NCBI GenBank assembly: GCA_937625935.1
Contig: OW569388.1
Coordinates: forward strand, 310,001 to 374,000
Direction: 5' to 3'
Length of the DNA: 64,000 nucleotides
Origin: Tetramitus jugosus
Taxonomy: Eukaryota > Heterolobosea > Eutetramitea > Acrasida > Vahlkampfiidae
Made by a program: the position numbers and the translations under genes. Position 1 is the first letter of the stretch; each line of letters begins with the position of its first letter. Shown piece by piece: positions 10,458-19,252 of the stretch. The notes under the pieces were generated by a model. The model worked only from the letters and a program-made list of their open reading frames with translations. It did no database searches and was not told where the DNA came from.

Positions 10458-11504
10458 ATGGAGCAAGATCAAGGTATAGCTCTCATTCCTCCAGAAGTTG
10501 GCCATCATGATTATAACTCCTCATCACCCGAGGAAGATAGAAGAAGGAGAAGTGCCAATCTCCTGAGAAGAAGAGTAACTTCACATGGTTCTCACAATGA
10601 GATTACTGTCGAGCTCATTCAAGAACTTTGCAAGACTCAAAATCTCTATCAAACACCGTATTTGAATGACAAATTGTTTCTGCACTTTAAGGGCTTTAAA
10701 GAGATCAAGAACTTGGACTTGTACACAGAAGTGAAAGCACTGTGGCTCGAAGGCAATATTATCCTCCAAATAGAGAACTTGGATCATTTAACAAAACTAC
10801 GATGCTTGTACTTGCATCAGAATATGATTCGAAAAATTGAAGGATTGGATAATTTGAAAAAGTTGACCACTCTGAACTTGGCATCGAATCACATTACATC
10901 GATTGAGAATTTGAGTGATTGTCCAAAGTTGAGTGATCTCAACTTGGCAAACAACAAACTGAGCTCACTTGAATCAATTGAGCATTTATCTAGATGCACA
11001 AGCATCTCTGTTCTAGATCTATCGAACAATCAAATTGAAGATGAGAGAATCATCGATGTATTGAAGGACATGCCTAATTTGGGAGTGTTGTATCTCAAAG
11101 GAAACCCCGTCGTGAGTAAAATTCGAAGCTACAGAAAAGTAATGGTCTCCAACCTGCCTGGACTGAATTATCTGGATGATAGGCCAGTGTTTGAAGATGA
11201 AAGAAGGTGCACCATGGCTTGGGTGAATGGTGGTATCAAGTCTGAAACTGAAGAAAGAAGGCGAATACGGGAAGAGAAAGCTAACAAACATCGTCAAAGT
11301 ATTCAAGCGTTCAAGCAACTGCAGAAGGAGTCATTAGCAAGAAGACAAGCTGAGTTGCAATCGATTGGTGAATCCAAAGAACCAATGACAAGCGTCAATC
11401 ACTCCTCAAATGCTCTGCCAGCCACAAAAGATGATGCCTTCCAATCTCCCAACAAGAACAAGTATGATCCAGAGGAAGATGAATTGTATTATCAAGTAGA
11501 GTAA
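10458..11504 (+). CDS. DNAAF1: Dynein axonemal assembly factor 1 (LRRC50/ODA7)
   Basis: DNAAF1 acts in the cytoplasm in preassembly of axonemal dynein arms, so it implies a flagellate stage. The 348 residues start at the ATG at 10458; an in-frame extension upstream would run through the tRNA-Gly gene and is rejected. Features typical of the family appear in order: an N-terminal helix ([20 protein letters not shown]), [20 protein letters not shown], then about six SDS22-type leucine-rich repeats ([49 protein letters not shown] and so on), an LRR cap with [14 protein letters not shown] and ERRCTMAW, and a charged coiled-coil tail. The animal protein has a much longer C-terminus; the short form is usual in protists. 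The call is confident from the LRR order and the cap motif. Confidence 0.93.
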   Translation: MEQDQGIALIPPEVGHHDYNSSSPEEDRRRRSANLLRRRVTSHGSHNEITVELIQELCKTQNLYQTPYLNDKLFLHFKGFKEIKNLDLYTEVKALWLEGNIILQIENLDHLTKLRCLYLHQNMIRKIEGLDNLKKLTTLNLASNHITSIENLSDCPKLSDLNLANNKLSSLESIEHLSRCTSISVLDLSNNQIEDERIIDVLKDMPNLGVLYLKGNPVVSKIRSYRKVMVSNLPGLNYLDDRPVFEDERRCTMAWVNGGIKSETEERRRIREEKANKHRQSIQAFKQLQKESLARRQAELQSIGESKEPMTSVNHSSNALPATKDDAFQSPNKNKYDPEEDELYYQVE

Positions 11505-11610
11505 TATCAAGCAAAGTTGACAAAAGTCCTTCCAAGAAAATACAAACAAAAAACAAAACCATTAAAAAAAACAAAGACAAGAGACTGATCTTCTCAAAAT
11601 TTGATTTGTG

Positions 11611-11979
11611 ATGACTATTGAAGCTGAGAACAAGAAGAAGGCACCATGGTTCAAGCATGAACCCTCTTGGTATTTTTCCTATTACAAGTTCAAGATGAAG
11701 CAACAGTTGAAGGGACTTGTGCTCAAGGATGTGTTGACACTGGTTGTGTTTTGCTTGTTGGGCTACTTTGCATACAAGGTTGAATTTTTTGTCGTGTTTC
11801 TCATTGTTGCCGCTCTGTATTTGCTGTATCGATTTGGGTTGGATCATGGGAAGAGTCAAGGAGGCGGAGGTGGTATCCGTTCTGCCTACAGTGTTTTCAA
11901 TGAGAATTGTCAGAGTATTCCAGGAACGTTCTCTGCGAGAGATATTGACAGGAATTTGCGTAGAGGAGGAGTCATGTAA
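11611..11979 (+). CDS. SAYSD1: SAYSvFN-domain membrane protein (SAYSD1-like)
   Basis: A 122-residue protein from the ATG at 11611. It has a charged N-terminus and two close hydrophobic segments (VLTLVVFCLLGYFAYKV and FFVVFLIVAALYLLYRF) forming a hairpin. The diagnostic SAYSVFNENCQSIPGTFSA motif follows near residue 92 and continues into ARDIDRNLRRGG. The human SAYSD1 protein is an ER membrane protein linked to translocon quality control of stalled, UFMylated ribosomes; the same role here is inferred. It lies 106 bp downstream of DNAAF1 on the same strand. Both the family motif and the membrane topology fit. Confidence 0.92.
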   Translation: MTIEAENKKKAPWFKHEPSWYFSYYKFKMKQQLKGLVLKDVLTLVVFCLLGYFAYKVEFFVVFLIVAALYLLYRFGLDHGKSQGGGGGIRSAYSVFNENCQSIPGTFSARDIDRNLRRGGVM

Positions 11980-12112
11980 GACACTCAAACGGTTTGTTGT
12001 TGAGATTTTGTATTGATTGTAAATATATGTAAAGGAGTAATGTTTATCATAATCTTGTTTTCATTAAAGTATTCCATGAGAACCGCACAGGGTGTACTTG
12101 TTGTGGATACTC

Positions 12113-13297
12113 TTATTCTTCTTCGTGACTCTCTCTGTACACCTCTTCTTCGTGTTCCTCGGCATTCTCTTCACCGTGCACCTCTTCTACTGCTTGCTCT
12201 CCACCATCCAACATATCTTCGGGCAAATACTGCAGAATGATTAGCAATTGATCAACTCCCTCGTCAATTGTGGTGTTGTTCCAAACAGTCTGCAAATTTT
12301 TGGAGACCTTATGAATCTTTTTTGATTGCTTCTCCTTCTTCTTCAACATCTTCTCAATGTCTTCCTCGGACTCGCTTAACCGTTGGCGAATGACATCATC
12401 TTCGGCATTGATCTCTACTACTGTTACAAAACTATTCTTGAATGTCTTCTGTGCATTTCCTAGCGCTTTTTGCGACACACTAGCCACCACAGTCTTGCCC
12501 TTTCCTAACTTCTTTAGAATCTTAAAAGGAAGGGCGCATCTGAGAGTTTTGTCTTCCCATGCAAAACTAAACTTCTCTTGCTGTAACATTTCGTCATATT
12601 CAATCTCTGTAACGCTTTCAAAGTTTTCACCATCCGTATTCTCTCTTGTGATGATTGTCTTTGCAAAGTAGAAGCTCTTGTTGTCTCCAATGGTTTTCTT
12701 GGCTCCATGAATCAAGGTGCTCCTTCCTACCCCTCTAGGTCCCACAACCAAGAACAATTGACCTACAGGCTCCTCACAATATTCTTCTTCTTCTTTTTCT
12801 TCCTTCTTTTTCTTGTCTTTCTTATCTTTCTTCTCATCGCCCTTCTCTTTTTTATCTTTTTTGTCCTTCTTGTCTTTCTTATCCTTCTTGTCCTTCTTCT
12901 TTTCGTCCTTCTCGGACTTCTCTTCCTTTAATTCTTCGAGCTCATTGACAGCTTTTTCTACGTTGTCTATGACTTCTTGATCATGTACAACTTCTTTTGG
13001 CTCTTCATCATCCTCATGATGTTCCTCATCACCCTTCTCCTTCTTTTCTTTCTTTTCTGATTTGTCTTTATCCTTCTCCTTCTTGTCTTTCTTCTCTTTC
13101 TTGTCTTTATCGTCTTTCTTTTCCTTCTTTTCCTCCTTGTCTTTCTTCTCGCCCTTCTCTTTCTTATCCTTCTTATCCTTCTTGTCATTCTTCTCTTTCT
13201 TCTCGCCCTTCTCACTGTGTTGATCACCATCTACTGATGGTTCATGTGGCTCAAGTGGCTCTGTTTCATGTCTCTCAATCGATGCTCCACAACCCAT
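12113..13297 (-). CDS. Lys/Glu-rich protein with PhnN/guanylate-kinase-like domain
   Basis: A 394-residue protein. The N-terminus MGCGAS matches an N-myristoylation signal with an adjacent cysteine that could be palmitoylated, suggesting membrane anchoring. Residues 30-170 are KKEKKDKK-type repeats of extreme charge. From about 178 a P-loop fold appears: LFLVVGPRGVGRSTL, FYFAKTIITREN, ESVTEIEYDEML, FSFAWEDK and LRCALP. The spacing is that of ribose 1,5-bisphosphate phosphokinase (PhnN) and guanylate kinases. The Walker A lysine is replaced by arginine (GVGRST), so catalysis is doubtful. The C-terminus is acidic. No phosphonate genes lie nearby. The fold call is moderate; the biological role is unknown. 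Confidence 0.82.
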   Translation of the reverse strand: MGCGASIERHETEPLEPHEPSVDGDQHSEKGEKKEKNDKKDKKDKKEKGEKKDKEEKKEKKDDKDKKEKKDKKEKDKDKSEKKEKKEKGDEEHHEDDEEPKEVVHDQEVIDNVEKAVNELEELKEEKSEKDEKKKDKKDKKDKKDKKDKKEKGDEKKDKKDKKKKEEKEEEEYCEEPVGQLFLVVGPRGVGRSTLIHGAKKTIGDNKSFYFAKTIITRENTDGENFESVTEIEYDEMLQQEKFSFAWEDKTLRCALPFKILKKLGKGKTVVASVSQKALGNAQKTFKNSFVTVVEINAEDDVIRQRLSESEEDIEKMLKKKEKQSKKIHKVSKNLQTVWNNTTIDEGVDQLLIILQYLPEDMLDGGEQAVEEVHGEENAEEHEEEVYRESHEEE

Positions 13298-13579
13298 TGT
13301 TGTTGTTGTTAATATCTCTGATGTCTTTGTTCCTTGTGATGGATAGATGACTCTGAGAATTTTTTCGCTGTCATCCGAGCTGAAATACTGTAACAGTCGT
13401 AACCGACCGCCGTGTTTTGTTCCTATGTTCCAAACGGTTATCGGTTATACGAACATCAGAAGAGTCATGATCGCCGCGGATTTTGGACAAATGAAGTACA
13501 TGCACTCAAAGTACATGTCCTTGTTTATTTTAGTAGTAGGTTATATCAGGGGTATAGCTCTGATCAGTAATTAAGTAGT

Positions 13580-16579
13580 TTACAACAAGTTAACGGCGAC
13601 GGTCATCAAAGTGATAAGGAGAGTAACAATACCAGCCTTTAGCATGTGTGCACCGCCAATGGAGCAAGCAATTGGGTCCCTGTCGAATCCAGGAGGACAT
13701 GTGCAAGTTCCAGACTTTCTGTCACATGTTCCTCTTCCACTGCAGTTGTTTGGACATCTTCTGTATTCGCATGTCTGACCAGTGAATCCAGTTTGGCATG
13801 AACATCTACCTCTGGTCAAATCACAGGTTCCTCTACCACGGCAGTTTGGATCCTTGCAACCGAGCAGAGAGCAGTCAAAACCAATGAAACTCTGTCCACC
13901 GACACCAGTGCTCGAGTAACAGTTGCACACACCTTGTACATAATCGCAAGCACCTCTGCCGGTACAGGCGTTAGGGCAAGCTCTCTTACCAACGAGAATG
14001 AGAGAGTGATCGTAACCAGCAGACACATCCAAACCAATGTGACCATCAGGAATGGTGAGTTCCACAAAGCCGTATCGAGTGACAGTGTCACCGAGACCCA
14101 ATTGACCCTTGTCGTTTCTTCCACTGACATATACTCTTCCGTCAGTCATCAAAATCAAAGTATGAGCACCACCTCCGGTTGCAGTAGACACGTAAAGCAC
14201 GGATCCAGTGAGACCAGTCACTTGAGTTGGAGTCTTGACAGTGGTGGTTGAATTACCGAATCCAAGTTGACCATCAGCGTTGCTGCCAGAAGCCCACAGA
14301 GTACCGTCTTGCAACAGGAAGAAGGAGCACTTGGTTCCAGCAAACACCTTGGAAACAGCACCGAGAGAAATTGGCATCCACTGAGAACTGTACAGAGCAA
14401 CAACGAAGCCAGCTCTGCCATCAGTGTTGTCACCAGCACCCCATGCAGTATTGTTCTTGTCAACGTAGAGACTGTGCCAATCTCCGACAGCAATCTTCTT
14501 TGCCGATTGAGTTTGAAGCAGAGTACTACGTTCAATGAGACTAGGACCAGCGCCCAATTGACCCACACGTCCATCACCACACACATACATCTCATAAGCA
14601 CTGGCATCAGTTGTTGCATCACCGAGTGCAAACGTGTGACGTCCACTGACTGCATACTCGCGAATCTTTCTGTTTCTTGTCAAGATACTACCAATATGGT
14701 ACACTGGAGCATACGTTCCGTTCAAGTACTGATATCCCAATTGATACTGTTGATTGCTGCCCCAGGAACCAGCTTGAGTGCTATCATTGTACAACACAAA
14801 GAACGTAGTTGGAGTAAATGGATAGGACACAGCAGCAGAGTGTGAAGTAGCAGAACCGTCAGTGGCACCGAATGCAATGCTAGTGACGTTGACTCCCTTC
14901 AATCCGTTGAACTCTTTTGGAGCAAAGACGTGAAGCTTTGACTCACCATTGGTCAAGAAGGCGTTTGGATATCTCTGAGCGCCCCACAAGAACAATTTTC
15001 CGCTAATTCTAGCAATGGCGCCAGAAACGGAATAACCAGCAACAATCTTCTCAATCATCATCTCTTCCTTGTCATCAGAGTACACGTTGATGACAGCAGG
15101 TGAGAGAACGTTGACGAGAGGACCAGGCAATCTTACGACATCTCCTTGAACATAAAGCTTTTGATCACTTGTGAGAACAAAGAGATTGCTGTCAAGAGAT
15201 TGAATGGTGGTGCCGTTAGGGAACGTTTGACCAGAAATCTTTGTCCAAGAGGAGAGATAAGCTGGTGGTAAGCTATCATAACTGTTCAACACACCCAAGC
15301 TACCAAAAGTGTTGTTACCAACAACCCAAATCTCATCCAAATGAGCAGACGAGTCCAAAACGACCACGCTCAACGAAAATCGACCAAGACTGACTTGTGC
15401 AATGTGTTGATTGGCGCCCAAGGTCACACCCGTAAAGGTGGTGGGTGTGTGCACGGAAGTAGCAGCGGAATTTCCAATTTGAGAGTTCAAATTGGCGCCC
15501 CAGAAATAAAATTGATTGGTGCTGTCAACGGCTACCGTAGTGCTACCCTTGGTAGACACGTGCTTGACGGTCTTTCCTGTCAATAGCTCTTGAGGTGAGT
15601 CATAAATGTTGGTCGAAGTTTGACCCAAGCCCAAAGTTTGACCCTTTGTATCCGAACCACAACCATACAACTTTCCAGTTGTTGTCAAAATGATTGTAAA
15701 TTGATTACCACCAGTCACCTTTTGAATCGTCTTGTCTGCACCATGCGTGCTCAACACGTCAACTGGAGTGTATCTGCTGACTGTCGAATCAGAATTATTT
15801 CTACAGAATTGACCCAATGAATTATCACCAAACGCGTAGCTATCGCCTTGATCATCAACCACAAATGTGCCGTTACCCACAGCCCACGCATTCACAAAAT
15901 GGTAGCTCTCCAAATCCGGTGCTCTCTGTGGTGTAACGACATAGCTAGAATCAGCATACGTTGCATTATCACCAATACCCAACTGACCATACTGTTGAGA
16001 ACCAAACACAACGACTCTACCCAATCCAGTAATAATCAAAGTATGAGCTCTACCACATGCCAACGACAATACAGATGAATCATTGACTGTTTCACCTGAT
16101 TTTTTCAAATTGTTGATATTGACCAAAAATTGGAACGGATAATTTTTGCCGCTCTTTAATCGATCACCAGAAACTCCGTGAGCTTGAGAACCGTGACCCC
16201 ACGTATACACGTTCAATTTGGTGTCAATGAGCACACCATGAAACTCGTATGGATCAAAATTGGCTGGACTCGTATCCGTACTACCAATCAATGATTCATA
16301 ATCATTGGTCGAGTCATGATTCACGACACAAGTTTTCAAGACTTTGGCTGTTGGGTCCCTCAGGTATTTTGTAGTGTCGAACGACCACAGTGTAGTAGAA
16401 TCTTCCAATCCCAATTGACCATACTTGTTGTTACCGAAACCCATGAGAATACGAGTGTTGTTGACAGTTTGAACTACTGCTGCATGAACATTGTTGAAGA
16501 GTGAGAGAGTAGTGAGTAATAGTAGTAGTATACTTAGTGCATATGGCAAAAAGGATGATGATTTTCTTTTGTTCATCAT
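13580..16579 (-). CDS. Secreted/GPI-like RCC1-repeat protein with EGF-like tail
   Basis: A 999-residue surface protein. The start is taken at the first ATG (16579). Residues 1-34 form a signal peptide (ALSILLLLLTTLSLFNNVHA). Then at least twelve RCC1-type blades follow, with repeated xxGxGNNxxGQLGxG patterns (GFGNNKYGQLGLED, VFGSQQYGQLGIGD, ASGSNADGQLGFGN, VSGRNDKGQLGLGD). Near 885-975 come three EGF-like Cys clusters (CPNACTGRGACDYVQGVCNC, CRGRGTCDLTRGRCSC, CPNNCSGRGTCDRKSGTCTC). The last 22 residues are hydrophobic after a small-residue site (IGGAHMLKAGIVTLLITLM), as for a GPI anchor or C-terminal membrane helix. Many N-x-T/S sites are present. RCC1 folds are propellers; outside the nucleus they are probably binding surfaces. 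A shorter relative lies broken at 38.7-39.3 kb. Confidence 0.92.
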   Translation of the reverse strand: MMNKRKSSSFLPYALSILLLLLTTLSLFNNVHAAVVQTVNNTRILMGFGNNKYGQLGLEDSTTLWSFDTTKYLRDPTAKVLKTCVVNHDSTNDYESLIGSTDTSPANFDPYEFHGVLIDTKLNVYTWGHGSQAHGVSGDRLKSGKNYPFQFLVNINNLKKSGETVNDSSVLSLACGRAHTLIITGLGRVVVFGSQQYGQLGIGDNATYADSSYVVTPQRAPDLESYHFVNAWAVGNGTFVVDDQGDSYAFGDNSLGQFCRNNSDSTVSRYTPVDVLSTHGADKTIQKVTGGNQFTIILTTTGKLYGCGSDTKGQTLGLGQTSTNIYDSPQELLTGKTVKHVSTKGSTTVAVDSTNQFYFWGANLNSQIGNSAATSVHTPTTFTGVTLGANQHIAQVSLGRFSLSVVVLDSSAHLDEIWVVGNNTFGSLGVLNSYDSLPPAYLSSWTKISGQTFPNGTTIQSLDSNLFVLTSDQKLYVQGDVVRLPGPLVNVLSPAVINVYSDDKEEMMIEKIVAGYSVSGAIARISGKLFLWGAQRYPNAFLTNGESKLHVFAPKEFNGLKGVNVTSIAFGATDGSATSHSAAVSYPFTPTTFFVLYNDSTQAGSWGSNQQYQLGYQYLNGTYAPVYHIGSILTRNRKIREYAVSGRHTFALGDATTDASAYEMYVCGDGRVGQLGAGPSLIERSTLLQTQSAKKIAVGDWHSLYVDKNNTAWGAGDNTDGRAGFVVALYSSQWMPISLGAVSKVFAGTKCSFFLLQDGTLWASGSNADGQLGFGNSTTTVKTPTQVTGLTGSVLYVSTATGGGAHTLILMTDGRVYVSGRNDKGQLGLGDTVTRYGFVELTIPDGHIGLDVSAGYDHSLILVGKRACPNACTGRGACDYVQGVCNCYSSTGVGGQSFIGFDCSLLGCKDPNCRGRGTCDLTRGRCSCQTGFTGQTCEYRRCPNNCSGRGTCDRKSGTCTCPPGFDRDPIACSIGGAHMLKAGIVTLLITLMTVAVNLL

Positions 16580-16975
16580 CACTATTTTTTTTTGTTGTTG
16601 TTGTTATTTGAGGAGGTGATGATGTAAAAAGTTTGTTTTTTGTTTGTTTTGTGTTTGGAGGGTTGCAAAAGGATTTTTTGTCGTTGCTGTATGCTTGATT
16701 GTGCTTGTGAAAGAAGAAGGGTTAATTTATCAACAGACAACGTCAAATGTCAGACCACGACACCAATCATCATCTGAAATACCCCGATGATTGGTGCAAG
16801 GATTCACCGATGTTTGAATTATTCCTCTGTGATTGCGGAGAAAAAAATCATGAGAATGAGGAAAGATCCGCACCTGGGTGGTCGGTTGACTGGATTTCAC
16901 TTTGAGAGGTCTATTTTTTGTGTGCAATACAATTGGAAGGAACATAAAATCAAGAAAGGTCAGATCAAGCAAAAC
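16580..16975. other. Divergent intergenic region
   Basis: This lies between the minus-strand RCC1/EGF gene and the plus-strand membrane-protein gene. It contains T/G-rich tracts just upstream of the RCC1/EGF start. An in-frame ATG at 16787 could extend the membrane protein by 63 residues, but that extension does not look like folded or signal sequence. I see no separate gene. Confidence 0.45.
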
Positions 16976-17916
16976 ATGAATATCATTGTGGCTTCTTTGA
17001 CCGTGTTTCAACTCGTGGGAGCTTCATGCAGCTTTCTGATTGACTTTATCCTTGCGATTTATGGTATCGTTCTGCTGAAGAAGGTTGCTGCTCCTTTCTG
17101 TTCTTCTCCTGTTCAAAAGAACATAACTGCATTGATTGTTTTTGAATTTTTTAGCATGGTGTTGTCCATTGTGCGAGTTTGTCTTTTGGCGTTCGGTAAG
17201 TCAAATATGTTGTTAGCTAGTGTTCTGTAATGTTCTCACCTTTTTGGTTGATCAATAAAAAACTAACTGATTCAATAGAATACAAGAGAAACCAGAGAAG
17301 AGAAACCAAATCGACCATTCAGAGTCAATTGTACAGTTCTATGACTTGGGGATGCAAGGCCGTTGCAGCAGACTTACCTAAACTGATTATTTTGATATTG
17401 TTAACTGTGAACAAGTCAGATGCTTGCACAAACGGAAAAGAAAGAAACATTGATCGATACACAACAGTGTATTGGTCATTCTTCGCTGTTGGAGTCGCAT
17501 TAGGAGTCTTTTTGTTGTGCAGTGCCGCTTTCGTGCGTATTGTTATCAGAGATTATGAAGCTGATGATTCGGACACTCAACCAAAAATCATTGCTCAGGC
17601 AACTCGATTGAAACGAAGGTTTTCCCACAAACATGATGAAAGTGGAGATCGTGGAGTTAAGCGCAGTCAACCCATCAAAAATCTGATGTTGAGATTTGCG
17701 TCTTCTCCTGCTCACGGTATTTACAATGCTGATACCTCATCCTCGAGCGACAACCCAGACAGAATCAATGTCCAAATAGTCGAACGAGAAGTGAAAATGG
17801 ATCCAACAATCGTGACAGACTTGAATCTGGACGAACTCAGTTTTGCTCATCAAAACAAGCGACGAGCAAGTTTTACAGAGACAGATTTGTCTACACTGCC
17901 CACTTCCCCTCCATGA
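16976..17916 (+). CDS. Four-helix membrane protein, two exons
   Basis: Exons 16976-17195 and 17279-17916 join in frame across an 83-nt GT-AG intron (gtaagt ... aactaactgattcaatag with a clear branch-like ctaac), giving 285 residues. Four hydrophobic segments are visible: about 3-38 (two-part, IIVASLTVFQLVG onward), 48-72, 95-115 and 130-158 (VYWSFFAVGVALGVFLLC). A basic, Ser-rich cytoplasmic tail of about 125 residues follows (LKRRFSHKHDESG, KRRASFTETDLS) with likely phosphorylation sites. A start at 16787 is possible. I do not recognise the family; it could be a small receptor or tetraspan-like protein. The splice site is supported by exact frame agreement and by the hydrophobic pattern. Confidence 0.72.
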
Positions 17917-18134
17917 AAACTATGGAAGTGAGAGTGAGAATGTTATGGTTCTTGTCCCTCAACTGTAAAAAACCAGGTGAGATAAAAATAGTCATCTGCA
18001 AGTGTTGCCAGATCTTCAAAAAAAGATTGAGCAGATGTTATCATGATTTCAAACAACACCAACACCATCAAAAAAACCAATACCAAACTCTGAGAGTCAG
18101 ATTAACAGATAACATAACACTACTTGTAGAAATA

Positions 18135-18937
18135 ATGAAAAACACCCTATCACCAACTGGCAAGAACAGAGTCTGTTGTAGACAATTAGTCTTACTGTTC
18201 GTTGCACTCTTTTTTGTTTGTTTTTTAAGTTCTGATCGGTATACTGCCGTACAGGCTTTGAAAGCCGAATTTCGAATCAACCAGGAAATGTGCTTCTTTG
18301 AGAATTTAAATCCCAAGGGACAAGTTGTCGTTCGTTTCAAGTTTCCAGGTATGGGAACTCAGGGATATCCTCACAGCATCTACGTTTCAATTGTAGATCC
18401 ACTTGGAAACGTTGTTCTTTCTCAAGCAAAGACTGAACCTGAAGCCCAAATATACTATTTGGCAACAGAGAGAAATGCAGGTGAATTCAAGATTTGTATG
18501 ACACCTAAAGCGGCCACTAGTTTCTCATTTTCTGCCAGTCCTGTTTATCGTGTCGATGTGGATGTGGGAGTTGATGACGATGCCATTCATTATGACAAGT
18601 TGGAGTCTCGAGACCGCCTCGAAAGTATGTTCCCTTCATTTGTTCATTCAGTTTTCAGGGAGTATTTGTTTTTGTTCAAGCACTCTAATCCTTGCATTGT
18701 TGTCATCCTTGTTTAGAAATGTCCGGTTTATTGGAGAAATTAAAGGACAAATTACAATATATTGAGGAAGATCAATCTTACTTCAAGACGAGAGAAGAGA
18801 GGTTCAGGATCACATCAGAATCCATTGCATCAAGAACTTTGTGGTACAGTTTGGCAATGATTTCACTCTTGGGTTCCTTGGGTACGTGGCAGGTCTTCAC
18901 GATGAAAAACTTTTTCCACACCAAAAAAATGGCTTAA
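18135..18937 (+). CDS. p24/emp24 family cargo receptor (TMED)
   Basis: Exons 18135-18624 and 18717-18937 join in frame across a 92-nt intron (gtatgt ... gtttag), giving 236 residues. A signal peptide (QLVLLFVALFFVCFLSS) precedes a GOLD domain starting LKAEFRINQEMCFFEN, with the second cysteine in GEFKICMTP. Then come a coiled-coil stretch (LEKLKDKLQYIEEDQSYFKT), a single membrane helix (WYSLAMISLLGSLGTWQVF) and a tail ending FFHTKKMA. FF is the COPII-binding and KKxx the COPI-binding signal of cycling p24 proteins, which select cargo between ER and Golgi. An in-frame upstream ATG at 17913 adds a basic, unlikely leader that overlaps the preceding stop codon; the ATG just before the signal peptide is preferred. 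Confidence 0.93.
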
Positions 18938-19252
18938 GATTGTGGGAATGAATAAAAAGTTCTTAACGGAGTATCTCTTAAAGGATAAATTGGAAACACT
19001 TCTTTTCCCTGACTCTTGACTGGTTGACCAGAAAAAGGGAAAAACACACATCAAAAAAGGTCTGTTTCAGATGCCCCTCCATGGAGATCAACAACCACAA
19101 GAACAAGGACTAGTGGATCATTTGGTGGCAGTTCCGAATACACGACAACATACCACTCAGCTACTCTCAAACATACATCAACATCGATTACTAACTCCTC
19201 CATTGGCTCTACTCCAACCTTCAAATCCCCTTCATTTGCAAGCCAGTGGTGA

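Noticed and set aside
12700-13230. Long plus- and minus-strand frames opposite the Lys-rich gene (Arg-rich and Phe/Leu-rich proteins)
   Set aside because: They are shadows of AAG/GAC-type codon repeats in the real gene.
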